A stretch of DNA of 64,000 nt, from NCBI RefSeq assembly GCF_012999535.1, contig NZ_JABBWV010000011.1, positions 158,682 to 222,681 of the forward strand, read 5' to 3'. Under the pieces are notes generated by a model. It saw only the letters and a program-made list of their open reading frames with translations, did not search any database and had not been told where the DNA came from. Shown here one piece after another: positions 47,074 through 56,964 of this stretch (positions are counted from its first letter, which is position 1; every line of letters starts with the position of its first letter). The position numbers were made by a program, and so were the translations under genes. Origin of the DNA: Microbispora sp. H11081 (GTDB lineage Bacteria; Actinomycetota; Actinomycetes; Streptosporangiales; Streptosporangiaceae).

Positions 47074-47331
47074 CTACTCCGCGGCCGGGACGATGCTCAC
47101 CGCGCGGCGACCGCGCTTGGTGCCGAACTGCACCCGGCCCGCGGCCAGGGCGAACAGCGTGTCGTCACCACCACGGCCGACGTTGTCGCCCGGGTGGAAG
47201 TGCGTGCCGCGCTGACGGACGATGATCTCGCCGGCGTTCACCAGCTGACCGCCGAAACGCTTCACACCGAGGCGCTGAGCGTTCGAGTCACGACCGTTCC
47301 GGGTGGACGAGGCGCCCTTCTTGTGTGCCAT
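47074..47331 (-). CDS. rpmA: 50S ribosomal protein bL27
   Basis: The 85-residue protein begins [20 protein letters not shown] and continues [20 protein letters not shown]. This is the bL27 signature, whose N-terminus reaches the peptidyl-transferase centre. No Firmicutes-style cleavable leader is present. It lies 45 bp after rplU. Confidence 0.98.
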   Translation of the reverse strand: MAHKKGASSTRNGRDSNAQRLGVKRFGGQLVNAGEIIVRQRGTHFHPGDNVGRGGDDTLFALAAGRVQFGTKRGRRAVSIVPAAE

Positions 47332-47376
47332 GATTCACTCCCTTTCGGGGGTAAGCGGGGGTCGTCCCCCGGGAAA

Positions 47377-47691
47377 CTACTGTCCGGGGTTGATGCCGGT
47401 TACCTTGACCTGGGTGTACCGCTGACGGTGACCCTGGCGCTTCTTGTATCCGGTCTTGTTCTTGTACTTCAGAATCCGGATCTTCGGCCCCTTGGTCTCG
47501 CCGAGGATCTCGGCGGTCACCTGGAACCGGGAAAGCGTGGCAGCGTCGGTGGTGACATCGCCGTCGTTGACGACGAGCACCGCCGGCAGCGACACCGAGG
47601 AGCCAACCTCGCCGCCGACCTTGTCAACCTCGAGGACGTCCCCGACGGAGACCTTCTGCTGCCTGCCGCCGCAACGAACGATCGCGTACAC
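47377..47691 (-). CDS. rplU: 50S ribosomal protein bL21
   Basis: The 104-residue protein reads [20 protein letters not shown] at the start and [20 protein letters not shown] with [11 protein letters not shown] at the end, the full bL21 profile. A Cys replaces the more usual residue in VRCGGRQ, as in many actinobacteria. It starts a transcript that continues into rpmA. Confidence 0.98.
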   Translation of the reverse strand: MYAIVRCGGRQQKVSVGDVLEVDKVGGEVGSSVSLPAVLVVNDGDVTTDAATLSRFQVTAEILGETKGPKIRILKYKNKTGYKKRQGHRQRYTQVKVTGINPGQ

Positions 47692-47819
47692 CGCGGAACC
47701 CTTCTACTGGCTAAATGCTGAGATGCCGCGCCCCGCATCCAGCTGCTGTCGATTGACGACCGGCGATCCGGGCAGGCGCGCGAAGCCAGGCACGCCGACA
47801 CCAGGCGCACCGGTTGACC

Positions 47820-47850
47820 AGGGTACCGGATATTCGGCACCCAGGTCGAA
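47820..47850 (-). promoter_or_regulatory. possible rplU promoter
   Basis: On the minus strand, TTCGAC (47850-47845) and TACCCT (47825-47820) are separated by 19 bp. This would leave a 5' leader of about 120 bases before rplU. No known leader RNA was recognised in the 187-bp gap. Confidence 0.3.
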
Positions 47851-47878
47851 CCGAGCGGATCGCCGGATGACGAAGTCG

Positions 47879-50767
47879 CTACTCCGCCGTCTTCCTGCGG
47901 GAACGTCGCCGCCCCCGGGGAGCCGGCGCGGAGTCGTCGCCCTCGTCGGAGTTGGCGGGTTCGGCGCCGATGGCGTCGGTGACGCTCTCGCGCGCCGAGC
48001 CCGACGCCGCGGCGACCGATCCCTCGCTCGCCGCCAGTTTCTCCGCCACCGACTTCTCGATGGCCATCTTGCCCTGCGTGCCGCGCGGCTCGGGCTTCGA
48101 CTCGACCGGCTCGGTCGACACGATGATCCCGCGCCCGTGGCAGCAGTCGCACGGCGTGGAGAACGCCTCCAGCAGGCCCTGACCGACCCGCTTACGCGTC
48201 ATCTGCACCAGGCCGAGCGAGGTTACCTCGGCCACCTGATGCTTCGTCCTGTCCCGCGCCAGGCACTCCAGCAGCCGCCGGAGCACCAGGTCGCGGTTGC
48301 TCTCCAGCACCATGTCGATGAAGTCGATCACGATGATGCCGCCGATGTCCCGCAGCCTGAGCTGACGGACGATCTCCTCGGCCGCCTCCAGGTTGTTGCG
48401 GGTGACGGTCTCCTCGAGGTTGCCGCCCTGCCCGGTGAACTTGCCGGTGTTGACGTCGACGACCGTCATCGCCTCGGTCCTGTCGATCACCAGCGAGCCG
48501 CCGGACGGCAGCCACACCTTGCGCTCCATCGCCTTGGCGATCTGCTCGTCGATCCGGTAGGCGGAGAAGGCGTCGGTCTCCCCCTCCCACTTCGTCAGAC
48601 GCTCGGCGAGGTGCGGGGCGACGTAGCGGACGTACTCGTCCACCGTCGTCCACGCCTCGTCGCCCTCGACGACCAGGGAGCCGAAGTCCTCGTTGAAGAC
48701 GTCGCGGACCACCCGCACGGTCAGGTCGGGTTCGCCGGACAGCAACTCCGGCGGGCTGGCCGACTTGGCCTTGCGCTGGATGTTCTCCCACTGAGCCGAC
48801 AGCCGGGCCACGTCGCGGCTGAGCTCCTCCTCCGAGGCGCCCTCCGCCGCCGTGCGCACGATGACGCCCGCGTTCTCCGGCATGACCTTGCGCAGGATCT
48901 GCTTGAGCCTGGCCCGCTCCTTGTCGGGCAGCTTGCGGCTGATCCCGGTCATCGAGCCGTCCGGCACGTAGACCAGGTAGCGGCCGGGGAGGCTGATCTG
49001 GGAGGTCAGCCTGGCGCCCTTGTGGCCGATCGGGTCCTTGGTCACCTGGACGAGCACCGACTGCCCGGACTTCAGCGCCGCCTCGATCCGCTTGGGCTGG
49101 CCCTCCATCCCGGCGGTGTCGAAGTTCACCTCGCCGGCGTAAAGCACCGCGTTGCGGCCCTTGCCGATGTCCACGAACGCCGCCTCCATGGAGGGCAGCA
49201 CGTTCTGGACCTTGCCGAGGTAGACGTTGCCGACGTACGACTGGCTGGACTCGCGGTCGACGTAGTGCTCGACCAGGATGCCGTCCTCGAGCACCGCGAT
49301 CTGGGTGCGGCCGCCCTGGCGGCGCACGACCATGACCCGCTCGACCGACTCGCGGCGGGCCAGGAACTCCGACTCCGTGATGATCGGCGGACGGCGGCGG
49401 CCCAGCTCGCGGCCCTCACGGCGGCGCTGCTTCTTCGCCTCCAGCCGGGTCGATCCCCGTACGCCCTGGACCTCGTCCGCCGAGGTGGACCTGGTGGCGC
49501 GGGGCGCCCGGATGCGGACGACGGTGTTGGGCGGGTCGTCGGGGGCCAGTTCGGCCTCCTCGGTGCCGCGACGACGGCGACGGCGGCGACGACGGGTGCC
49601 CGTCTGGCCCTCGGAGTCGTCCTCCGCCTGCTCGTGGTCCTCCTCGTCGCCCGACGCGGCCTGCGGCTCCTCGCCCTCTGCCTCGCCCTCGGACTCCTCG
49701 CCGTCCTCGGCGTCCCTGCCGCGGGCGCCCCGGCCGCGTCCGCCACGACGGCGACGCCGCCTGCGGGCGCCGCCCTCGGTGTCGGACTCGTCCTCGCCGG
49801 ACTCGCTCGTCTCCTCAGGCTCCTCGGCTTCCTCGTCCTCGGCCCGCGCCGGCTCGGCGGGGGGCGAGGTGGGCCGCTGCGCGGGCACCGCGAACGGGTC
49901 GGGGGCCTGGAAGATCGGCTGGAACAGCGCCGACGGCGCCTGGAAGGTCACCGACGGCACGGACGGCTGCTGCGCCGACAGCCCGAAGGGGTCGGCCACC
50001 ACGTCCCGCCGCCCGCCGTCTTCCTCGATGTCGATGTCCTCGATGTCGATCGGCTCGTCGTCCAGCGGCTCCTCGTCGGGGAGGTTGAGCCCGAGAGCGG
50101 CGGCGACCTCCGCCTCGGCGGCGCTCATCGCCCTGGATCGTTCCGGCGCCGGCTCTTCCGCGCGGGCGCGGCGCCGCCGCCGGGAAGCGGTGGGCACGGC
50201 GGGCTCCTCGGCCTGCGTCGCACGCTCCGGCTCGGGGGACGGCTCGGTCTCCTCGGTCCTCTTGCGGGTGCGGCGACGCCGGGCCGGCGTGGCCGGCTCG
50301 TCGTCCACGGCCGCATCAGGAACGACCGCCTCAGGAACGGCCGCCTCAGGAACGGACGTCTCCGCGGCCGGTGTCTCGATGACCGGTGCCTCGATGACCG
50401 GTGTCTCGGCGGCCGGAGTCTCCACGACCTCGGCGGTCTTGGCGCGGCGGCGGGTGACCCGCTTGGGCCGCTCCTTCGCGACCGGCTCCTCCTGCGCGAC
50501 CGGATCCTGCGTCGCCACCGCCTCGTCCCGCGCCGGCGACACTGTCTCGGCGGCGACGACCGTGGTCACGGGCGGCGGCAGGTCCTCCGGCTCGGGCGGA
50601 GGCCCGGCCGGACGGCTCGCCGATCGCCGGCGGGGCGTTTTTGACACGACCGAGGGACCCGGGGAGACCGCGTCTCCCCCGGCGTGGCCGTGTTCTTCTG
50701 TCGTCGTGTCACCTGTCGTGCCACCGTCAAGGCTCACAGCCCCGTCAGTGGGCTCGTTGTCGAGCAT
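47879..50767 (-). CDS. rne: ribonuclease E/G
   Basis: The 962-residue protein has a catalytic core in its C-terminal half. This has the S1-type RNA-binding region SYVGNVYLGKVQNVLPSMEA, DNase-I-like motifs with metal-binding Asp residues in VVDVNTGKF and IIVIDFIDM, and the zinc link CDCCHGRG near residue 890. The N-terminal ~460 residues are disordered, acidic and Arg-rich, as in actinobacterial RNase E, with ETP/VPEA repeats at about 112-160 and RRRRRRRG tracts. It initiates mRNA decay and rRNA/tRNA processing. The gene precedes rplU as in related genomes. Confidence 0.96.
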   Translation of the reverse strand: MLDNEPTDGAVSLDGGTTGDTTTEEHGHAGGDAVSPGPSVVSKTPRRRSASRPAGPPPEPEDLPPPVTTVVAAETVSPARDEAVATQDPVAQEEPVAKERPKRVTRRRAKTAEVVETPAAETPVIEAPVIETPAAETSVPEAAVPEAVVPDAAVDDEPATPARRRRTRKRTEETEPSPEPERATQAEEPAVPTASRRRRRARAEEPAPERSRAMSAAEAEVAAALGLNLPDEEPLDDEPIDIEDIDIEEDGGRRDVVADPFGLSAQQPSVPSVTFQAPSALFQPIFQAPDPFAVPAQRPTSPPAEPARAEDEEAEEPEETSESGEDESDTEGGARRRRRRRGGRGRGARGRDAEDGEESEGEAEGEEPQAASGDEEDHEQAEDDSEGQTGTRRRRRRRRRGTEEAELAPDDPPNTVVRIRAPRATRSTSADEVQGVRGSTRLEAKKQRRREGRELGRRRPPIITESEFLARRESVERVMVVRRQGGRTQIAVLEDGILVEHYVDRESSQSYVGNVYLGKVQNVLPSMEAAFVDIGKGRNAVLYAGEVNFDTAGMEGQPKRIEAALKSGQSVLVQVTKDPIGHKGARLTSQISLPGRYLVYVPDGSMTGISRKLPDKERARLKQILRKVMPENAGVIVRTAAEGASEEELSRDVARLSAQWENIQRKAKSASPPELLSGEPDLTVRVVRDVFNEDFGSLVVEGDEAWTTVDEYVRYVAPHLAERLTKWEGETDAFSAYRIDEQIAKAMERKVWLPSGGSLVIDRTEAMTVVDVNTGKFTGQGGNLEETVTRNNLEAAEEIVRQLRLRDIGGIIVIDFIDMVLESNRDLVLRRLLECLARDRTKHQVAEVTSLGLVQMTRKRVGQGLLEAFSTPCDCCHGRGIIVSTEPVESKPEPRGTQGKMAIEKSVAEKLAASEGSVAAASGSARESVTDAIGAEPANSDEGDDSAPAPRGRRRSRRKTAE

Positions 50768-50872
50768 GCGGGCGTTCTCCCGTCAGCCTCCGGGCACGTT
50801 GCCGCGCCGCGCGGAGGATCTCGTCTCTCTCGCGGTCCGCCGGGCTTCCTGTCGGCGCCTCGGCGGCAAGTC

Positions 50873-51676
50873 TTATCGGTCTCCGCCTGCCCGATCGAAG
50901 GCGAACGGGTCGGCGGGCTCACCGGTCGCGTCGAGCGGCCCCTGCGCCAGCCTGGTCACCGCTGGGGGTGACGGCGGCGCGAAGCCTGCCACGAGACGCA
51001 GACCCATGAGCACGTCATCGGGCCGGACGGCAGGTGTTTCGTGCCGAACAACCATACGAAGTATGACACAGGGTTGAACGGTCTCCTGGCCTGCCGGAAT
51101 TCCCGGCTCCTCCACCACGGCGAGCCAACGCACCGCCTGCCGGGCGTCGAATCGCCGCATTCCCTTCTTGGTCAGGCGCTCGACCTCCACCAGGCCGGCC
51201 GCCAGGAACTCCTTCACCGCGCGCTCGGCCTCGCCCGGATCGGCCCCGGGGAGCCGCAGCTCCCACATCGAGCCCTCCAGCCGGTCGGCCAGGTTCCCGT
51301 CCCGCGCCTCCACCACGTCGAGCACGTCCAGCCCCGGCGGCAGCGAGGCGTCGAGGTCGTCGCGGACCCGCCGCGGGTCGCACGGCCGGTTCACCCCGAT
51401 CTCGAGGTACTCGGCCTCGCTCGCCACTCCGGTGGGGGCGGCGCCGGCGTAGGAGATCTTCGGGTGGGGGTTGAAGCCCGCGCTGTAGGCCACCGGGATA
51501 CCGGCTCGGCGGACCGCCCTTTCGACGGCGCGGGAGATGTCGCGGTGGCTGGTGAAGCGCAGGCGGCCCCGCTTGGCGTAGCGCACGCGCAGCCGCTGCA
51601 CCGTGGGTTCGGGCGCGGGCCCGTCGGGAACGGGTTTCAGAGGTCCGTCGTCCTTCCGATGTCGATCGATCGTCAT
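50873..51676 (-). CDS. TIGR03936/DUF2344 radical-SAM-associated protein
   Basis: The 267-residue protein has QRLRVRYAKRGRLRFTSHRD, then ISRAVERAVRRAGIPVAYSA and GFNPHPKISYA, the DUF2344 signature. The family is always next to a TIGR03960 radical SAM protein or fused to it. Its function is unresolved; a role in RNA or tRNA modification has been suggested from linkage to rne and L21. It lies 19 bp after the radical SAM gene and is followed by rne. Confidence 0.93.
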   Translation of the reverse strand: MTIDRHRKDDGPLKPVPDGPAPEPTVQRLRVRYAKRGRLRFTSHRDISRAVERAVRRAGIPVAYSAGFNPHPKISYAGAAPTGVASEAEYLEIGVNRPCDPRRVRDDLDASLPPGLDVLDVVEARDGNLADRLEGSMWELRLPGADPGEAERAVKEFLAAGLVEVERLTKKGMRRFDARQAVRWLAVVEEPGIPAGQETVQPCVILRMVVRHETPAVRPDDVLMGLRLVAGFAPPSPPAVTRLAQGPLDATGEPADPFAFDRAGGDR

Positions 51677-51695
51677 TCAGGATAGGCCGTGAGCG

Positions 51696-53618
51696 TCAGA
51701 TCACGGTCAGTGGCAGCAGTTTTCTGCCCGTGGGGCCGATCTGGATCTCCGTCCCCATCGTGGGGCAGACGCCGCAGTCGTAGCAGGGCGTCCAGCGGCA
51801 GTCCTCGACCTCGACCGAGTTCACCGCGTCCTGCCAGTCCTGCCACAGCCACTCGCGGTCGAGGCCGGCGTCGAGGTGGTCCCAGGGAAGCACCTCGTGC
51901 TCGTCCCGCTCGCGCGTCGTGTACCAGTCCACGTCGACCGGCACGTCGGCGAGAGCGCGCTCCGCCGCCGCCATCCAACGCTCGAACGAGAAGTGCTCGC
52001 TCCAGCCGTCGAACCGGCCGCCGTCCTCCCAGACGGCGCGGATGACCCTGCCCACCCTGCGGTCGCCCCGCGAGAGCATTCCCTCCACGATCGAGGGCTT
52101 GCCGTCGTGGTAGCGGTAGCCGATGGCCCTGCCGTACTCCTTGTCGGAGCGCAGGGCGTCGCGCAGCGCGCGCAGCCGGCGGTCCACCGTCTCGTGGTCG
52201 GACTGGGCCGCCCACTGGAACGGGGTGTGCGGCTTGGGCACGAACCCGCCGATGGAGACCGTGCAGCGGATGTCGCGCGAACCCGTGGCGTCACGGCCCG
52301 CCTTGATGACCTTCTTGGCCAGGTCGGCGATGCCGAGGACGTCCTCGTCCTCCTCGGTCGGGAGCCCGCACATGAAGTAGAGCTTCACCTGCCGCCACCC
52401 GTTGGAGTAGGCGGTGGTGACCGTGCGGATCAGGTCCTCCTCGGTGACCATCTTGTTGATCACCTTGCGCATCCGCTCCGACCCGCCCTCCGGCGCGAAC
52501 GTGAGCCCGGAACGGCGGCCGTTCCTGGACAGCTCGTTCGCCAGGTCGATGTTGAACGCGTCGACCCGGGTGGACGGCAGGGACAGGCCGGTCTGAGTGC
52601 CCTCGTACCGGTCGGCGAGGCCCCTGGTGATGTCGGCGATCTCGGAGTGGTCCGCGCTGGACAGCGACAGCAGCCCGACCTCGTTGAAGCCGGACTCCCT
52701 GATCCCCGCCTCGACCATGTCGCCGACCGTGGTGATCGACCGCTCACGCACCGGACGGGTGATCATCCCCGCCTGGCAGAAGCGGCAGCCCCGGGTGCAG
52801 CCCCGGAAGATCTCCACGCTGAACCGCTCGTGCACGGTCTCGGCGAGCGGCACCAGCGGCTTCTTCGGGTACGGCCACTCGTCGAGGTCCATGACCGTGT
52901 GCTTGAACACGCGCGTCGGCACGCCGTCGCGGTTGGGGACGACGCGCTTGATGCGGCCGTCCGGGTGGTACTCGACGTCATAGAACTTCGGGACGTACAC
53001 CCCGCCGGTGGAGGCGAGGCGCAACAGCAACTCGTCGCGGCCGCCGGGCGAGCCCTCGCCCTTCCACTCGCGCAGCACCTCGGAGATCGCGATGACGATC
53101 TGCTCGCCGTCGCCGAGCACGGCGGCGTCGAGGAAGTCGGCGATGGGCTCCGGGTTGAACGCGGCGTGGCCGCCCGCCAGCACGATCGGATCCTCGTCGG
53201 TGCGGTCCACCGCGTCCAGCGGGATCCCCGCGAGGTCGAGCGCGGTGAGGAGGTTGGTGTAGCCGAGTTCGGTGGCGAACGACACCCCGAGGACGTCGAA
53301 CGCGCGAACCGGCCTGTGGCCGTCCACGGTGAACTGCGGAACGCCCTCGGACCGCATGAGCGCCTCGAGATCGGGCCACACCGCGTAGGTGCGCTCCGCC
53401 AGCGTCTCGGGCAGCTCGTTGAGGATCTCGTAGAGGATCTGCACCCCCTGGTTGGGCAGGCCGACCTCGTAGGCGTCCGGGTACATCAGGGCCCACCGGA
53501 CGGTCGCCTCGTCCCAGTCCTTGACCGTCGAGTTAAGCTCGCCCCCGACGTACTGGATCGGCTTCTGCACCTTCGGCAGCAGCGGCTCCAGGCGGGGAAA
53601 CAACGACTCGACAGACAT
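51696..53618 (-). CDS. TIGR03960-family B12-binding-domain radical SAM protein
   Basis: The 640-residue protein has an N-terminal cobalamin-binding-like domain (about 1-220; VLAGGHAAFNPEPIADFLDA). A radical SAM core carries the 4Fe-4S motif CTRGCRFC near residue 276, followed by QAGMITRPVRERS. A C-terminal cysteine cluster (CRWTPCYDCGVC) may bind another metal centre. The reaction is unknown. It is paired with the DUF2344 gene downstream. Confidence 0.94.
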   Translation of the reverse strand: MSVESLFPRLEPLLPKVQKPIQYVGGELNSTVKDWDEATVRWALMYPDAYEVGLPNQGVQILYEILNELPETLAERTYAVWPDLEALMRSEGVPQFTVDGHRPVRAFDVLGVSFATELGYTNLLTALDLAGIPLDAVDRTDEDPIVLAGGHAAFNPEPIADFLDAAVLGDGEQIVIAISEVLREWKGEGSPGGRDELLLRLASTGGVYVPKFYDVEYHPDGRIKRVVPNRDGVPTRVFKHTVMDLDEWPYPKKPLVPLAETVHERFSVEIFRGCTRGCRFCQAGMITRPVRERSITTVGDMVEAGIRESGFNEVGLLSLSSADHSEIADITRGLADRYEGTQTGLSLPSTRVDAFNIDLANELSRNGRRSGLTFAPEGGSERMRKVINKMVTEEDLIRTVTTAYSNGWRQVKLYFMCGLPTEEDEDVLGIADLAKKVIKAGRDATGSRDIRCTVSIGGFVPKPHTPFQWAAQSDHETVDRRLRALRDALRSDKEYGRAIGYRYHDGKPSIVEGMLSRGDRRVGRVIRAVWEDGGRFDGWSEHFSFERWMAAAERALADVPVDVDWYTTRERDEHEVLPWDHLDAGLDREWLWQDWQDAVNSVEVEDCRWTPCYDCGVCPTMGTEIQIGPTGRKLLPLTVI

Positions 53619-53721
53619 GCCTCCAGGGTATCGGCTCCCGGGAGTGTCCCCTGCGGATCTTCCGGCCTTCGGAGGGGGTGCCAGGTCGCGCCGCCGGCCG
53701 CTCGCCGCCGCCCGGCGAGCG

Positions 53722-54894
53722 TCAGACCGGCCGAGATCTCAGATGGATCGCCTGCAGGATGGCTATCGCCGTCATGTTCGCGAACGTCGCGGTGCCTCCG
53801 TAGGAGACGAACGGCAGCGGCACTCCGGTGATCGGCATGATGCCGATCGTCATGCCGACGTTGACGAGCGTCTGGAAGGCCAGCCACGCGACGATGCCGC
53901 CGGAGACGAGCGCGCTGAACCGGTCGCCGCACATCCGGGCGATCCGCGCCCCCCGCAGCAGCACCACGCCGAGCAGGGCGACCACGGTGACCGACCCGAC
54001 GAAGCCGAGTTCCTCGCCCGCGACGGTGAAGATGAAGTCGGTGTGCTGCTCGGGCACGAACCGTCCCGTGGTCTGGCCACCGTGGAACAGGCCCTTGCCG
54101 AACACCTCGCCCGACCCGATCGCCACCAGCGCCTGGGTGCTGTTGTACCCCACGCCCCGCGGGTCGCTGGACGGGTCGATGAGGGCGGTGAACCGCGCCA
54201 CCTGGTACGGCTTGAGCAGCCCCATCGACCACACCGCCGCCCCCGCCAGGGCCGTGAGCAGCACGCCGGCCACCACCCAGCGCTTGCGGATCCCGGCGAA
54301 GACGATGATCGCGCCGGTCGTCGCCATCAGCACCATCGTGGTGCCGAGGTCCGGCTGCAGCATGACCAGCGCCGCCGCGCCGCCCGCCGCCGCCAGGGAC
54401 AGCGCGACACCCGAGGCCCTCGGCCGGTCCTTCTTCTTCCCCTTCTCCGACACGGGGACAAGCAGCCGCGCCAGGATCACCACCAGTGCCGGCTTCATCA
54501 GCTCGGCCGGCTGCAGGGCGAAGCCCCCGCCCAGCAGGATCCACGAGTGGTGGCCGTTGATCGTCGATCCCATCGGGCTGATGACCAGGATCAGCCCGAG
54601 GACGGCGATGCCGTACAGGACCGGCGCGTACGTGCGCAGCCAGCGGTAGTCGGTCACGGCCACCGCGCTGTAGAGGGCCAGGCCGATGAGCAGGTTGAGC
54701 ACGTGCTTCTTCGCCATGCCCGTCGGCTCGATCGACGACCAGGTGCGGGTGGCCGACCACACCAGCAGGGTGCCGATCGCGCTGAGCGCGACCACCGCCC
54801 CGAACAGCAGCCAGTCCATCCGCCAGACGACCGATCCCCGGCCGACGACCCGGCTCGCGAACGACCCCCGCCGTATTCCGATGGCCTCAGTCAT
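53722..54894 (-). CDS. rodA: rod-shape peptidoglycan polymerase RodA (SEDS family)
   Basis: The 390-residue polytopic membrane protein (about ten helices) has SEDS hallmarks MLQPDLGTTMVLMATTGAII, FVPEQHTDFIFTVAGEELGF and GVPLPFVSYGGTATFANM. It is a glycosyltransferase that works with the class B PBP encoded just upstream in lateral-wall or spore-wall synthesis. It is the last gene of mreBCD-mrdA-rodA; 12 bp separate it from mrdA. Confidence 0.95.
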   Translation of the reverse strand: MTEAIGIRRGSFASRVVGRGSVVWRMDWLLFGAVVALSAIGTLLVWSATRTWSSIEPTGMAKKHVLNLLIGLALYSAVAVTDYRWLRTYAPVLYGIAVLGLILVISPMGSTINGHHSWILLGGGFALQPAELMKPALVVILARLLVPVSEKGKKKDRPRASGVALSLAAAGGAAALVMLQPDLGTTMVLMATTGAIIVFAGIRKRWVVAGVLLTALAGAAVWSMGLLKPYQVARFTALIDPSSDPRGVGYNSTQALVAIGSGEVFGKGLFHGGQTTGRFVPEQHTDFIFTVAGEELGFVGSVTVVALLGVVLLRGARIARMCGDRFSALVSGGIVAWLAFQTLVNVGMTIGIMPITGVPLPFVSYGGTATFANMTAIAILQAIHLRSRPV

Positions 54895-54906
54895 GGCTGG
54901 CCCGCC

Positions 54907-56964
54907 TCACTGCGTGTTGTCGCGGCTGATGGCCGGCAGCCGTGTCACCGGTTTGCCGTCCGGAAGCGCCGGCTTGACCGGCTTGCTGTTGTCCCCCTTG
55001 CCCAGTCCGAAGATGCCCTCCCAGATGCGCCGCGCGGCGGGCGCGGCGGTCGAGGCGCCGAAGCCACCCTGCGCGACCATGACCACGGTGACCAGCCGCG
55101 GGTGGTCGGCCGGCGCGAAGGACGCGAACCACGACGTGTCCTCCTTGCCGTAGACCTCCGCCGTACCGGTCTTGCCGCCGATCTTGACGACGTTCATCGG
55201 GAACCCGCGGAACGCGCCCGCCGCCGTGCCGTCGGAGGGCACCTCGCTGAGTGCCTTGCGGATGTACTCGCGCGTCTCGTCGTTGATCGGCAGATGGCCC
55301 TCGACCGGAACCGGGATCTCCTGCTTCAGCGAGCCGTCCGGGCGCATCAGCGCCCAGCCGATACGCGGGCTGCGCACGTTGCCGTCCCCGAGCAGCGCCG
55401 CGTACGCCCGGGCCAGCTGAAGGGGGGTGACGAGCACGTCACCCTGGCCGATCGAAAGGTTGACCGCCTCGTAGGCGTGGAAGATCGCGCCCTCGACGCA
55501 GTTCTCGTGGGCCAGCCGCTTGGCGAACGCGGCCCGGCTCTGGTCCTTCATCTCCGGGTAGCCGGTCTTGGCCCGCCTGCACATCTCGTCCTTCGTGGAG
55601 CTCCACAGGTCGCGCTTCCAGCCCCGGGTGGGGATGCGCCCCGCGGACTCGCCCGGCAGGTCGATGCCCGTACGGCGGCCGAAGCCGTAGGCCTTCGCCA
55701 TGGTCGGCATCGGCTCCTTGACCTTCGACTTGGGCACCTTGCCGCCGTCGCGCAGCCACTCCTCGTACCCGGCCCGATAGAAGACGGTGTCGCACGACTT
55801 GACCAGCGCCTCGTGCAGCGAGATCGCGCCGAGACTCATGCCGCCCGCGTTCGGGTACGCCCGGCCCTCGACGGTGTAGGCGCCCGGGCACTGGTAGGTG
55901 CCGTGCAGCGGCTGACCATCCGCGACCATCGCCGACACCGAGCTGATCTTGAACGTGGAGCCGGGGGCGTACTCGCCGGCGATCGCCCGTGACACCAGCG
56001 GCTTGCCCGACTTGTCCGACAGCAGGCGTCGGTAGTCCTTCTCCGCGATGCCGCCCGTCCAGACCTTGGGGTCGTACGTCGGCCGGCTGGCCATCGCGAT
56101 CACGCGGCCGGTCTTGATGTCGAGCACCACGGCGGCGGCGCCGTCCGAGTTCGGCACCTCCTGCATGGCCTGGTCGATCGACTTCTCGACGATGCGCTGC
56201 ACGTTGGCGTCGATGCTGGTCACCAGGATGTCGCCGGGCACCGGGTCCGACTGCTGGTTGACCGTGATGACCTTGCCCATCCGGTCGACCTGGACGTTGC
56301 GCAGGCCGGGTGCGCCGCGCAGAGCCGAGTCGTACGTCCGCTCCAGCCCGTCGCGGCCGGTGAGGTCGACACCCGAGTAGTTGGCCTTGAGACCCTCCCG
56401 CTTCTCCAGCTCGCTCTGCGTCACCGGTTGCAGGTAGCCGAGGAGCTGGGCCGCGTCCTTGCCGTTCGGGTAGTCGCGGAGCGCCTGGATGTCGGCCGTG
56501 ACGCCCGGGAAGTCCTCCTGGCGTTCCAGGATCTGCAGCGCCGCCCGCGGGTTGACGTTGTTGGCCACCGGGATCGGCGTGTACGGCGAGCCCGGCCAGC
56601 ACGGACGGCTGACGCCGGGCCCGCAGGCCCGGATCTCCTGCTTCAGCTTCGACAACGGCACCTTCAGCACGGTGGACAGGCGACGGAGCACCGCGTCGCC
56701 GCCGTCCTTCATCCGCTCCAGCCGGCCGCGGTCCACGGAGACCACCAGCGTCGTGCGGTTGCGCACGAGCGGCCGGCCGGAGGAGTCGAGGATCGCCCCC
56801 CGCAGGGCGGGAACGCGGACCTCGCGGGTGCGCGTCTCCGTCGCGACCGTGACGAACCGCGACCCCTGCACCACCTGGACCTGCCACAACCGGACGACGA
56901 GTATCACGATCATGGCGATGACCAGCACCTGCAGGACGAGCAGGCGCCCCCGCAAACGTGTCAT
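54907..56964 (-). CDS. mrdA: penicillin-binding protein 2 (class B transpeptidase)
   Basis: This 685-residue protein has one N-terminal membrane helix (about 8-28), a PBP dimerisation region (60-230) and a transpeptidase domain. The domain carries active-site Ser in PGSTFK, the SCD motif and KTG in GGKTGTAEVYG. It cross-links peptidoglycan with RodA as partner. Start ATG 56964 overlaps the mreD stop (ATGA). The upstream extension of the frame lies in mreD. Confidence 0.95.
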   Translation of the reverse strand: MTRLRGRLLVLQVLVIAMIVILVVRLWQVQVVQGSRFVTVATETRTREVRVPALRGAILDSSGRPLVRNRTTLVVSVDRGRLERMKDGGDAVLRRLSTVLKVPLSKLKQEIRACGPGVSRPCWPGSPYTPIPVANNVNPRAALQILERQEDFPGVTADIQALRDYPNGKDAAQLLGYLQPVTQSELEKREGLKANYSGVDLTGRDGLERTYDSALRGAPGLRNVQVDRMGKVITVNQQSDPVPGDILVTSIDANVQRIVEKSIDQAMQEVPNSDGAAAVVLDIKTGRVIAMASRPTYDPKVWTGGIAEKDYRRLLSDKSGKPLVSRAIAGEYAPGSTFKISSVSAMVADGQPLHGTYQCPGAYTVEGRAYPNAGGMSLGAISLHEALVKSCDTVFYRAGYEEWLRDGGKVPKSKVKEPMPTMAKAYGFGRRTGIDLPGESAGRIPTRGWKRDLWSSTKDEMCRRAKTGYPEMKDQSRAAFAKRLAHENCVEGAIFHAYEAVNLSIGQGDVLVTPLQLARAYAALLGDGNVRSPRIGWALMRPDGSLKQEIPVPVEGHLPINDETREYIRKALSEVPSDGTAAGAFRGFPMNVVKIGGKTGTAEVYGKEDTSWFASFAPADHPRLVTVVMVAQGGFGASTAAPAARRIWEGIFGLGKGDNSKPVKPALPDGKPVTRLPAISRDNTQ

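Noticed and set aside
47692..47878. Known leader RNA (ribosomal protein autoregulatory element) before rplU
   Set aside because: I could not recognise a conserved structure by eye; only a weak promoter candidate is listed.
47444..50644. Open frame of over 1000 codons opposite rne and rplU
   Set aside because: High GC removes stop codons; the Leu/Arg/Gly-rich product has no domain and lies antisense to the well-supported rne gene.
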